Shown here: positions 27,062 through 36,734 of the stretch, piece after piece
Layout of the letters: the number at the start of each line of letters is the position of its first letter
Position numbering within the stretch: the first letter of the stretch is position 1
Source of the DNA: Streptomyces fragilis
GTDB lineage: Bacteria > Actinomycetota > Actinomycetes > Streptomycetales > Streptomycetaceae
NCBI RefSeq assembly: GCF_003112515.1
Contig: NZ_BEVZ01000002.1
Span: forward strand, 620,001 to 684,000
DNA length: 64,000 nucleotides
Direction: 5' to 3'
The notes under the pieces: generated by a model
What the model saw: the letters and a program-made list of their open reading frames with translations, nothing else
Told to the model about the DNA's origin: nothing
The model's database searches: none
Translations under genes and position numbers: made by a program

Positions 27062-28528
27062 TCAGCCGAGGACGCGGTGCCCGCCGTGCCGCGTCATCTC
27101 GTCCAGCACCGCGTGGTAGTCCTCGACGAACCGCAGGACGCGCCCGGGGGAGAACACGTCGGTGCTGTAGATCGCGAGGCTGCGCGCACCGTCCCCGTCG
27201 TGCCGCAGCCGCAGGCTCAGCGGCCGCGCGACGTACGGCATCGGGGGCATCACCCGCTCGACGGCCAGCTCGCCCAGCCGGTCCGCCACGGCGATGTCGT
27301 TCTCCGCGGTGAACTGCACGTGGAAGAGCCGGTCCAGCAGGCCGGGCTCGTCGAGGTGGGGCTCCAGCAGGTGCGCCGGCACGTCGTGGTGCATGAGGTC
27401 GCGGTTGCTCTCCTCGGCGACCGTGGCGACCAGCTCGGTGAACGTGGGGTTGCCGGACAGGTCGGTCCTGACGACCACGTCGTTGGAGAAGTCCGCGACG
27501 AGGTCCTGGACCTCGGTGCTGTCACGGTAGGAGACGGGCGCGCGCACGCAGATGTCCCGCTGTCCCGAGGCACGGGCCAGCGTCACCTGGAAGGCGGCGA
27601 GACCGAGGGTGTAGACGGTGGTGCGGGCCCGCCGCGCCATCGCCGTGAGCCCCCGGAACACCTCCTGCGGGACCGGCACGTCCAGCAGCGCGCCGTAGGG
27701 CGTCGGCTCGGCCGGCGCCGGCAGGTCCGTGGGCAGTTCGGCCGGCCGGGCGCCGCGCAGCCGCCGCGACCAGTAGGCCGTGACCTCGGCGGCGCGCGGA
27801 CCCTCGACCAGGGCGCGATGCGCCGCGGCGAAGTCCCCGTGGCGCAGGGGAGGCGGGGGCAGTTCCGGCCGCACGCCCGCCGCGCGTGCGAGGTAACAGG
27901 CGCCGAGGTCGCGGACCAGGACCTCCAGCGCGCGCCCGTCGGCGATGATGTGGTGCAGCATCAGGAATGCGATGTGCTCGTCCGGCGCGGTCCGCAGCAG
28001 CCGCAGGCGGGCCGGCGGCCCGGCCGACAGGTCGAAGGAGAGATCGACCTCCTCGCGGGTGAACTGCTCCAGTCCGCCCGGCGGAAGGTCGAGGACGGGC
28101 ACGGACACCCGCAGCGACGAGGCGACGACCTGCGTGAGCTGCCCGTCCTCCAGGCGCAGGGAGCTGCGCAAATTGTCGTGGCGGGCCACCACGTCGTTCC
28201 ACGCCTCCTCGAGCGCCGCGGTGTCCAGCCGGCCGGACAGCCGCAGGCCGCCGGCGATCAGGGGCGGGGTGGACCCGGGACCCCCGCGCAGGGACTGCCA
28301 CATGCCTTCCTGCGCCACCGAGGCACGGAAACGCGTCTCCGTGCTGGTGGCGCTGGTGTTGGTGCTGTCGCTGCCGGTGCGGTCGCCGCTGTCGGCGGCG
28401 CCGGGCGCGGGCCCGGCCGCCGGGGGGCGGCCGCCCCCCGGCGCGACGGCACGGCGCGTCCGCAGCAGCGCCTCCTCCACCCGCCGCCTGGTCTCGAAGT
28501 CCGTCTGGGACAGTCGTGTTCCGGTCAT
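27062..28528 (-). CDS. Stand-alone NRPS condensation domain protein
   Basis: This 488-aa protein has a charged, Pro/Gly-rich N-terminal tail of about 80 residues and a single condensation-type domain. Its catalytic motif HHIIADG near residue 194 is intact. There is no adenylation or carrier domain. Free-standing C domains can join an amine to a carrier-bound peptide, or release it. ATG 28528 is preceded by AGGAGG. Because no TE domain is fused to any NRPS in the window, this protein is a candidate for trans condensation or chain release. Confidence 0.9.
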   Translation of the reverse strand: MTGTRLSQTDFETRRRVEEALLRTRRAVAPGGGRPPAAGPAPGAADSGDRTGSDSTNTSATSTETRFRASVAQEGMWQSLRGGPGSTPPLIAGGLRLSGRLDTAALEEAWNDVVARHDNLRSSLRLEDGQLTQVVASSLRVSVPVLDLPPGGLEQFTREEVDLSFDLSAGPPARLRLLRTAPDEHIAFLMLHHIIADGRALEVLVRDLGACYLARAAGVRPELPPPPLRHGDFAAAHRALVEGPRAAEVTAYWSRRLRGARPAELPTDLPAPAEPTPYGALLDVPVPQEVFRGLTAMARRARTTVYTLGLAAFQVTLARASGQRDICVRAPVSYRDSTEVQDLVADFSNDVVVRTDLSGNPTFTELVATVAEESNRDLMHHDVPAHLLEPHLDEPGLLDRLFHVQFTAENDIAVADRLGELAVERVMPPMPYVARPLSLRLRHDGDGARSLAIYSTDVFSPGRVLRFVEDYHAVLDEMTRHGGHRVLG

Positions 28529-28581
28529 CGGTCGCCTCCTGGGGTCAGGACCAGACGACCAGCTCCCCGGCGGGGGCGGCA

Positions 28582-28599
28582 GTCGGGGCTTTCCCCGGC
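28582..28599 (-). promoter_or_regulatory. Cluster dyad copy upstream of the stand-alone C domain
   Basis: On the minus strand it reads GCCGGG-GAAAGC-CCCGAC followed by TGCC, one mismatch from the consensus. It ends 53 nt before the start at 28528, in the 108-nt gap after the 63-aa gene. Confidence 0.5.
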
Positions 28600-28636
28600 G
28601 GGCGACGCGCGTCACTGGGCCGTGCGGGCGTCCGGC

Positions 28637-28828
28637 TCAGCCGTGCGGGCCGTCCGGGGCACCGCCGGACCGGCACGCGGGCGCCTCGGGGTGGAGCCGC
28701 CCCGCGATCAGCCACTCGACCACCATGTGCCGGGTGGTGGGGTTGCGGACGCGTCGCCGCGCGACCGCCCCGCACCGCACGCACACGTCCTGGTGACGGC
28801 CGTCGGCCACCATCTCGTGCGCGCTCAT
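28637..28828 (-). CDS. Small CxxC protein coupled to the hydroxylase
   Basis: This 63-aa protein (MSAHEMVADGRHQDVCVRCG at the start) has one CxxC pair and a basic centre. Its ATG overlaps the hydroxylase stop by 4 nt (ATGA), so it is translated with it. The function is unknown. A metal-binding helper of the hydroxylase or a small zinc-dimer protein are possibilities. Confidence 0.55.
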   Translation of the reverse strand: MSAHEMVADGRHQDVCVRCGAVARRRVRNPTTRHMVVEWLIAGRLHPEAPACRSGGAPDGPHG

Positions 28829-29718
28829 ACCCGCACCCTCGACGCCGTCAGCCGGCCGACCCACTCGTCGGTCACGTTCTGGCAGAAGTCCGTGACGAAG
28901 TCCTCGAAGTGCGTGAGGGACCGCGCGTGGAAGAGCGTGGGCTGGTACCGGTCGTAGGTGTAGTCGACGGTCACCATCTCCCGGGCGTCCATCGGCCGTA
29001 TCTCCACGCCCCTGAACTCGGCGAGCTCCCCGTACGAGGAGAGCAGGCTGGCCCCGAAGGCCATCATCTCGCCGTTCTCCTCGACGACTCCGTACTCCAT
29101 CGAGAACCAGAAGAACCGCGAGACCGCGTTGACCGCCTCCTTGGTCCCCAGACGGCGCACGGTCCGCCCCACGAGCCGGTACAGCTCGGCGAACCGGGCG
29201 TCGGCCAGCGCCGTTCCGTGCCCGACGATCTCGTGGACCATGTCCGGCTCGGGGGAGAACAACGGCATGGAGGAGTGGCGGATGAACTGCGTCGCCTGGA
29301 ACGTGCCGTCCGCCAGCGTCCCGTAGAAGTCCTCCACGGGCACGATCCCCGCCGCCGGGGCGAAGCCGAAGCCGGTCAGCTCGCCGAGCCGCCGGGAGAC
29401 GTCCCGCAGCTGCGGCGCGTGGTCGTAGGGGAGTCCCAGCGCCTCGCCCGCCTCGTTCACCGCGGCGCACGCATAGGTCCGGTGACGGATGCCGAGTTCC
29501 TTGCGGATGACGCGCCAGCACGCGTGGTCGTCCGCGGCGTACTCGACCTCGGGAGCCGGATCCCCCGGGGTGTGCGCCAGCGCCGCCGCCAGGATGGCGT
29601 TCCTCCTGCGCCCGTAGTCGTGGTCGTCCGAGCCGGGATGGTCGCGGCCGAGGCACACCCTCGGCGTGCCGTCGTCGCCCGGCGCCGACGGTACGTCCCG
29701 TTGGCCTTCCTGGAACAT
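28825..29718 (-). CDS. Pterin-dependent aromatic amino acid hydroxylase
   Basis: This 297-aa enzyme of the Phe/Tyr/Trp hydroxylase family uses Fe(II), O2 and a tetrahydropterin. The iron triad is present: PDMVHEIVGH near residue 145 (two His) and FWFSMEYGVV near 190 (Glu). The length matches bacterial catalytic-domain-only enzymes. In NRPS clusters, relatives make pathway-specific residues such as meta-tyrosine (PacX) or hydroxytryptophan. Regiochemistry cannot be read from sequence. It lies directly downstream of the A-T didomain, whose pocket is polar, so the hydroxylated residue may be what that A domain takes. Confidence 0.9.
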   Translation of the reverse strand: MFQEGQRDVPSAPGDDGTPRVCLGRDHPGSDDHDYGRRRNAILAAALAHTPGDPAPEVEYAADDHACWRVIRKELGIRHRTYACAAVNEAGEALGLPYDHAPQLRDVSRRLGELTGFGFAPAAGIVPVEDFYGTLADGTFQATQFIRHSSMPLFSPEPDMVHEIVGHGTALADARFAELYRLVGRTVRRLGTKEAVNAVSRFFWFSMEYGVVEENGEMMAFGASLLSSYGELAEFRGVEIRPMDAREMVTVDYTYDRYQPTLFHARSLTHFEDFVTDFCQNVTDEWVGRLTASRVRV

Positions 29719-29783
29719 GGAAACGCGCTCCTTCGCATGTGCGTGTCGTCGTGACGGGGCGCCCCCGGCGCCCCGGCGGCCCG

Positions 29784-31700
<1,917 letters not shown>

Positions 31701-31772
31701 GTGGGGTGCTCCGGGGGCGCGGGGCCCTGGCCGGCGTGGTGGCGGACGGGCCTGCCGGGCCCGCGGACGGTC

Positions 31773-32501
31773 TCAGCGGGCCGCACGGGCGGGGTGCGTC
31801 TCCTCGGCGATCAGCTGGAGGAGGGCGTCCGTCCGGTCGGTCAGGTACATGTGGCCGCCGTCGATCTCGGCGAGCCGGAAGCGGCCCGTCGTGACGGAGC
31901 GCCAGGTTCCGGCGTCCTTCGCGGACACCCTGTCGTCCTCGCTGCCCCGCACGGCGAGCACCGGCAGGGACAGGGGCCGGGAGGTGGGGAAGGCATGGCT
32001 CTCGTGCATCGCCACGTCGGTCCGCAGCGGCGGCAGCACCAGCGGGTGCAACGCGGGGTCGGCGAGGGCGGGGTGGCTGTAGCCGGAGATCTCCTGGACC
32101 CGGGCCGCGAACTCGTCGTCGGGCAGCCCGGTGACCCGGCGCTCCCGGGCGGCGGCCTGATCGGCCGATCCGGGCCCGCCGGAGCCGCTGACGACCAGGG
32201 TGAGATCGAGGCCGGGCCTTCTGCGGGCCATCGCCCGCACTGCGCGGTGGGCGACGACCGCCCCGAAGCAGTGGCCGAGCACCACGACCCGCTCCGAGGT
32301 GGCGGAGGCCTCCAGCATCTCGGGAACGAGCACCTCCAGCAGGCCGTCCAGGTCGGTGCGCTCGGGCTCGGTGAAGCGCTTCCCCCGGCCCGGGAACTCC
32401 ACCGGGACGACGAGCAGGCCGGGGTGACGGCCGACCCAGGGCCGGAAGAACGCGGCCCCGGCCCCGGCGGGCGGAAGACAGAACAGGGTGGTGCTCGGCA
32501 T
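31773..32501 (-). CDS. TE-like alpha/beta hydrolase with Cys nucleophile (possible trans aminoacyltransferase)
   Basis: This 242-aa protein has the type II thioesterase fold, but the nucleophile elbow reads VVVLGHCFGAVVA, so Cys78 replaces the usual Ser. The Asp (RGSEDDRV) and His (DGGHMYL) are kept. Cys-type relatives include SyrC and CmaE, which shuttle aminoacyl groups between carrier domains, and TE domains that form strained rings. It lies between an orphan A-T and a dead-A module, the SyrB1-SyrC-SyrE order. Editing hydrolysis remains possible. ATG 32501 has GAGGAG upstream. Confidence 0.85.
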   Translation of the reverse strand: MPSTTLFCLPPAGAGAAFFRPWVGRHPGLLVVPVEFPGRGKRFTEPERTDLDGLLEVLVPEMLEASATSERVVVLGHCFGAVVAHRAVRAMARRRPGLDLTLVVSGSGGPGSADQAAARERRVTGLPDDEFAARVQEISGYSHPALADPALHPLVLPPLRTDVAMHESHAFPTSRPLSLPVLAVRGSEDDRVSAKDAGTWRSVTTGRFRLAEIDGGHMYLTDRTDALLQLIAEETHPARAAR

Positions 32502-32521
32502 GGGTCTCCTCTTTCCTCGGG

Positions 32522-35500
32522 TCAGCGGGTCCCGGCCGGTTCCGTGCCGGCCACGGCACCCATCTGCACGTCCGCGCCGGCGGGTTCCTCGACCAGGCGC
32601 TGCAGCACCTTCCAGGCCACCTCGGCCACGGTGAAGTCCGCGTACAGGTCACGCATCGCCAGGTCGACGCCGAGGTCGTCGCGGATCCGGGAGGCGAGGC
32701 GCACGGCCGTCAGCGAATGACCGCCGAGATCGAAGAAGTTGTCACTCGCGCCGACGTCCTCCACCTCGAGGATCTCCTCCCACATCCGGGCGATCTCCGT
32801 CTCCAGCGGGGTGCGAGGGGCGATGTGCCCGGCGGCCCCGCCGGCCGGAGCCGCCTCCGGCAGCGGAAGGGCGGCCACGTCGAGGTCGCCCGCCGCGGTG
32901 CGGGGAAGGGCGTCCAGCGCGACGATCCCGGCCGGCACGCACGCCGCGGGCAGCTCCTCGGCCAGGGCGTCGAGCAGGGCCGGCGGGTCCAGCTGCTCAC
33001 CGGGCGCGGCGACCACGTAGGCCACCGGCCGGAAGCCGCCCGAGGCCACGGGCCGTGGGAGCACGGCGCAGGCGGCGACGCCCGGCAGCGCGCCCAGGAC
33101 GGTCTCCGCCTCCCGCGGATCGAGGCGCAGACCGTCGGCGAGCCACAGCCCGTCGGTGCGCCCCAGCAGCTCCAGCGTGCCGTCGGGCCGCCGGCGCGCC
33201 CGCTCACCCGTGCGCAGCAGCAGGGCGCCGGGCCGGGACGCGTGGGGGTCCGGGACGCGGCACGGGCCGGCCGGCCGGGAGCGGTCGGCGGGGGCGGGGC
33301 GGTCGCCGGAGCCGGAGCCGGGGCGGTCGTCGGAGCCGGGGCCGGGGCCGATCGGGGGACCGGCCACGCACAGCTCACCCGTCACGCCGAGGGGCACGGG
33401 CTCCAGATGCTCGTCCAGCACGTGGAGGTCGTGCCCCGGCAGCCGCCGCCACGACGTCGGGCCCGCGGCGGACCCGGCATCGCCCCACGCGACGGGGCCG
33501 GCCGTCTCGGGCAGGTCCAGCAGGCGCACCACCCGGGCCGGTCCGTCGCCGACGAGTTCGACGGCGCGCCGGACGGTCTCCGGGGCGTCGCCCACCACCA
33601 CCCGGGTGGCCGTGGCGGGCGGGACCGGAAGGTCCGCGGGCGCCGTCCCGGCCAGGGACAGCACGGACGCCGTGGCAAACTCCTCGCCGGGAGCGCCGGG
33701 GAGCAGCAGCGTCGCGCCGCGGAGCAGGACCGGGAACATCTGCCGCAGCACGTGCTCGGAGCGCCGGGACCCGCACCACCACCGGTCCGAGGGGACCAGG
33801 GACAGGTGGGCGGCGACGTCCCGGGCGGCGGTCAGCACGGCGCCGTGGCCCAGGTCCGCGAGCGTGACCGCGCCGTCCCGGGACGGCGCCCAGGACCACA
33901 GCGCGACCTCCCCGGCCCCGTGTCCGGCTTCCCCGGCGCCGTGCGCACCGTGCCCGGCCTCCTCGGCGCCGTGCGCACCGTGCCCGGCTTCCCCGGCGCC
34001 GTGCGCACCGTACCCGGCCGCGTCACCGGAGGCGTCCGCGGGCCGCGGGCCGTCCTCGGTCAGCACCACGGGCGCCCCGGAGCGGGCCACCACCCGCCGG
34101 ACCGTCTCGCCGGGCAGCGAGGGGTCCACGGCGAGCGGGGCGCCCCCGGCCTTCAGGACGGCCAGGGCCCCCACGACCAGGGCGCAGGAGGGCGCCATGA
34201 CCAAGGCCACCGGGGTCCCGGCCCGCACCCCGGACCGCTCCAGCACGCGCGCCAGCTCACCGGCCCGCCGGTCCAGTCCGGCGTGGTCCAGCACGCCGTC
34301 GCCCGCCACCACGGCCGGCGCGTCCGGCGTCCGGAGCGCCCACTCGGCGACCGCCTCGGACACCCGCCCCTCCACCGGGTCGGCCCCGGGTGCGTTCCAC
34401 GCGGTCAGCAGGGTGTCGCGCTCCTCCGCCGACAGCAGGGCCAGCTCCGAGACGGCGCGCTCGGGGCGGTCGGCGACGGCCTCGAGCACCGACACGAAGT
34501 GGGCGCCGATGCGCTCCGCGGTGCTCGCGTCGAACAGGTCGGCGCTGTACTGCAGGACCACGTGGTGGCCGGCGTCGCCCGGCCGCACGTCGAGGGCGAG
34601 ATCGGCCTTGGCCGTGCCGGTGTCGATGTGCGTCATCTCGAACTCCAGGCCGGCCGACTCCCACCGCAGGGGCGCCTTGGCCTGCAGGACCAGCATCACC
34701 TGCGCGCCCGGCGGCCGTGCCGAGGCGCCCTGCCGGCGGATCAGGTCCGTCGCCTGCTCGAAGGGCAGCTCCTGGTGCCGGTAGGCGCCGAGGCAGACGT
34801 CCCGCACCCGGTCGAGCAGTTCGGAGAACGCCGGATCGCCGGACATGTCGGTGCGCAGCATCAGCGGATTGACGAAGTAGCCGATGAGGCCCTCGAGTTC
34901 GGGGCGGGTGCGGCCGGACATGGGGGAGGTCACGGTGATGTCGTGCTGCCCGCTGTAGCGCGCGAGCAGCACGTCGAACGCCGCCAGCAGCACCATGAAC
35001 GGCGTCGCGTTCCGGCGGCGCGCCAACGCCTCCAGCCGGCGCACCAGCGGATCGGGGACCGTGAAGTGATGCGTGCCCCCACGGTCGGACAGGACGGCCG
35101 GGCGCGGCCGGTCGGTCGGCAGCTCGCAGGCCACCGCGCCCGCCAGCGCCCCGGACCAGTAGCCGGTGAGCTCCCGCAGCCTGTCCCCGCTCAGGTGCTC
35201 GCGTTGCCACACCGCGAAGTCCGCGTACTGGATGGGCAGTTCCGCGAACCGGGGTTCGGCTCCCGCCAGATGCGCCTGGTAGGCGGCCGTCAGCTCCTGG
35301 AAGAAGATGCCCGAGGAGGCGCCGTCGGTGACGATGTGGTGCATCACCAGCAGCGCCAGGTGGTCGCGCTCGCCCAGCCGCAGCAGCCGCAGCCGGACCA
35401 GCGGCCCCTCCCGCAGGTCGAACGGGGCCGCCAGCTCCTCCCGCGCGGTCTCCTCGAGGTCCTCGGGCGAGCAGTCGGTCACCGTCACCCGCAGCGGGGC

Positions 35501-35737
35501 CGTCGGCCCGATCACCTGGACGGGTTCGCCCTCGTCGAGGTCGAAGACGGTGCGGAGCACCTCGTGCCGCGCCACCACCGTGTTGAGGGCGCGCTCGAGC
35601 GCCCCGACGTCCAGCGGGCCCCGCAGCCGCACCGCGGCCGTCACGTTGTACGCCGCCTGACCCGGATCGATCCTGTTCTGCAACCAGAGGCTCTGCTGCG
35701 AGAACGAGGTGTCGACCACCAGGGTTTCCTCGGTCAT
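32522..35737 (-). CDS. NRPS C-A*-T with inactive adenylation domain
   Basis: This is a 1071-aa module. The C domain (about 10-430) is intact (VMHHIVTDGASS), and the carrier motif DLGGHSL lies near residue 1004. The A region (about 460-960) has lost its ATP-binding motifs. No TSGSTG-PKG loop or YGPTE is found, RTGD has become RTGE, and the A10 Lys region reads RTAAGDLD. An in-frame 10-residue repeat (AHGAGEAGHG type) sits where the nucleotide loop should be. The frame is open throughout, so this is selected inactivity or drift, not a frameshift. Its carrier must be loaded in trans. ATG 35737 follows GAGGAGG. Confidence 0.92.
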   Translation of the reverse strand: MTEETLVVDTSFSQQSLWLQNRIDPGQAAYNVTAAVRLRGPLDVGALERALNTVVARHEVLRTVFDLDEGEPVQVIGPTAPLRVTVTDCSPEDLEETAREELAAPFDLREGPLVRLRLLRLGERDHLALLVMHHIVTDGASSGIFFQELTAAYQAHLAGAEPRFAELPIQYADFAVWQREHLSGDRLRELTGYWSGALAGAVACELPTDRPRPAVLSDRGGTHHFTVPDPLVRRLEALARRRNATPFMVLLAAFDVLLARYSGQHDITVTSPMSGRTRPELEGLIGYFVNPLMLRTDMSGDPAFSELLDRVRDVCLGAYRHQELPFEQATDLIRRQGASARPPGAQVMLVLQAKAPLRWESAGLEFEMTHIDTGTAKADLALDVRPGDAGHHVVLQYSADLFDASTAERIGAHFVSVLEAVADRPERAVSELALLSAEERDTLLTAWNAPGADPVEGRVSEAVAEWALRTPDAPAVVAGDGVLDHAGLDRRAGELARVLERSGVRAGTPVALVMAPSCALVVGALAVLKAGGAPLAVDPSLPGETVRRVVARSGAPVVLTEDGPRPADASGDAAGYGAHGAGEAGHGAHGAEEAGHGAHGAGEAGHGAGEVALWSWAPSRDGAVTLADLGHGAVLTAARDVAAHLSLVPSDRWWCGSRRSEHVLRQMFPVLLRGATLLLPGAPGEEFATASVLSLAGTAPADLPVPPATATRVVVGDAPETVRRAVELVGDGPARVVRLLDLPETAGPVAWGDAGSAAGPTSWRRLPGHDLHVLDEHLEPVPLGVTGELCVAGPPIGPGPGSDDRPGSGSGDRPAPADRSRPAGPCRVPDPHASRPGALLLRTGERARRRPDGTLELLGRTDGLWLADGLRLDPREAETVLGALPGVAACAVLPRPVASGGFRPVAYVVAAPGEQLDPPALLDALAEELPAACVPAGIVALDALPRTAAGDLDVAALPLPEAAPAGGAAGHIAPRTPLETEIARMWEEILEVEDVGASDNFFDLGGHSLTAVRLASRIRDDLGVDLAMRDLYADFTVAEVAWKVLQRLVEEPAGADVQMGAVAGTEPAGTR
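33921..34010 (-). repeat. Three tandem 30-nt units inside the dead A domain
   Basis: Units at 33921-33950, 33951-33980 and 33981-34010 differ at only a few bases. Each encodes ten residues of the type AHGAGEAGHG. A fourth partial unit follows. Being in frame, they expand a low-complexity His/Gly/Ala/Glu loop in the C-A*-T protein. Confidence 0.9.
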
Positions 35738-35848
35738 CGTTGTGGATCCTCCTCGCTCGCGCCGGCCGCACCGGGCCGGTGCCCGTCCCGGCGTCCCAAT
35801 GGCTCGTGCCTGTGACGGATGCTCCGCCAGGACGCCCCGCGCCCAGTA

Positions 35849-35866
35849 GTCGGGCAACTCCCCGAC
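35849..35866 (-). promoter_or_regulatory. Cluster dyad upstream of the leftward NRPS operon
   Basis: On the minus strand it reads GTCGGG-GAGTTG-CCCGAC followed by TACTGG, a perfect 6-6-6 dyad. It lies 111 nt before the C-A*-T start at 35737. Confidence 0.65.
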
Positions 35867-35897
35867 GCGGCTCCCGACGGCGCCGTCGCCGGGCGGC

Positions 35898-35915
35898 GTG
35901 GGGCATTCCCCCGAC
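35898..35915 (+). promoter_or_regulatory. Cluster dyad upstream of the 2OG oxygenase operon
   Basis: It reads GTGGGG-CATTCC-CCCGAC followed by TGA, one mismatch from consensus, 69 nt before the GTG at 35985. With the site at 35849 it fills the divergent promoter region 35738-35984. Confidence 0.55.
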
Positions 35916-35984
35916 TGATGCGCGGCGCGGCCCGTTGCCACGCTGGAGGCCCTTGCCCGTGCCACGCAGAAAGGGGGCACCGAC

Positions 35985-36734
35985 GTGTCCGAGCCGAACA
36001 CCGCAACGCCCACCGGCACCATCCACCCGGCGACGTCCGCCGCGGTGCGGGAGCTGTCCGCCTGGGGCGGGTACCTGCAGCCGGCGGCCGAGCAGAGCGA
36101 CCTCATCGGGGCGACACCGCAGGACTGGGCGCGCTTCGCCCGGCACTGGGACGACCTGACCGTCGACACCTACATGCGCGACGGCGGCGTCTACCGCTAC
36201 CGCCGCTACGGCCACTTCAGGCTCGACGCGGCCACCGGGGAGCTCACCGCCCTGCCGCACGGACCGTACCGGCAGGAGAGCAGCGTCAACCCGCTCAACG
36301 GCGGCATCGAGCGCCACTTCGACCCGCTGACGGACGCCTTCCTCGCGGACCCGCTGACCCGGTCCGTCGTGCTGTCCCTCGGGGAGATCTTCTCCGGTGT
36401 GGAGGGGACCACCGACTGGGACGTCAAGCTGCACCCGTTCCGCATCGTCACCAGCTCCGCCGAGACCGGCCGGCCCGCCCCGCAGGGCCGCCACCGCGAC
36501 GGATCGACGTTCGTCACCTCGCTGCTCGTCGGCCGGACCAACGTGACGGGCGGTGAGAGCTCCCTGTACACGCCCGAGGGCGAACAGCTGCTCGCCGCCA
36601 CCCTGACCGCGCCGGGCGACCAGCTGCTGGTCGACGACCGCGTCGTGCTGCACGACGTCACCCCGGTCACCCCGGTCGACCCCTCGGCCCCCGCCCACCG
36701 TGACGTCCTGATCGTCGACTTCGACCGGCTGTGA
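35985..36734 (+). CDS. 2OG-Fe(II) dioxygenase (amino acid hydroxylase type)
   Basis: This 249-aa protein resembles the 2OG-Fe dioxygenase family that includes the L-isoleucine 4-hydroxylase IDO. The iron-binding HxD is GRHRDGSTF near residue 168, with the distal His in VLHDVTPV near 224. Members usually hydroxylate free aliphatic amino acids or their sulfur analogues. It is therefore a candidate for supplying a hydroxylated building block to the NRPS. The GTG start has an AAAGGGGG site upstream; the stop overlaps the MFS gene. Confidence 0.8.
   Translation: MSEPNTATPTGTIHPATSAAVRELSAWGGYLQPAAEQSDLIGATPQDWARFARHWDDLTVDTYMRDGGVYRYRRYGHFRLDAATGELTALPHGPYRQESSVNPLNGGIERHFDPLTDAFLADPLTRSVVLSLGEIFSGVEGTTDWDVKLHPFRIVTSSAETGRPAPQGRHRDGSTFVTSLLVGRTNVTGGESSLYTPEGEQLLAATLTAPGDQLLVDDRVVLHDVTPVTPVDPSAPAHRDVLIVDFDRL

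Noticed and set aside
28825..29718. Catabolic phenylalanine hydroxylase
   Set aside because: There is no pterin-recycling or tyrosine-degradation gene nearby and it is embedded in the NRPS operon; a biosynthetic role is more likely, though not proven.
32522..35737. Frameshift explaining the missing A motifs
   Set aside because: The frame is continuous and other frames on this strand do not supply the lost TSGSTG, YGPTE or NGK motifs.
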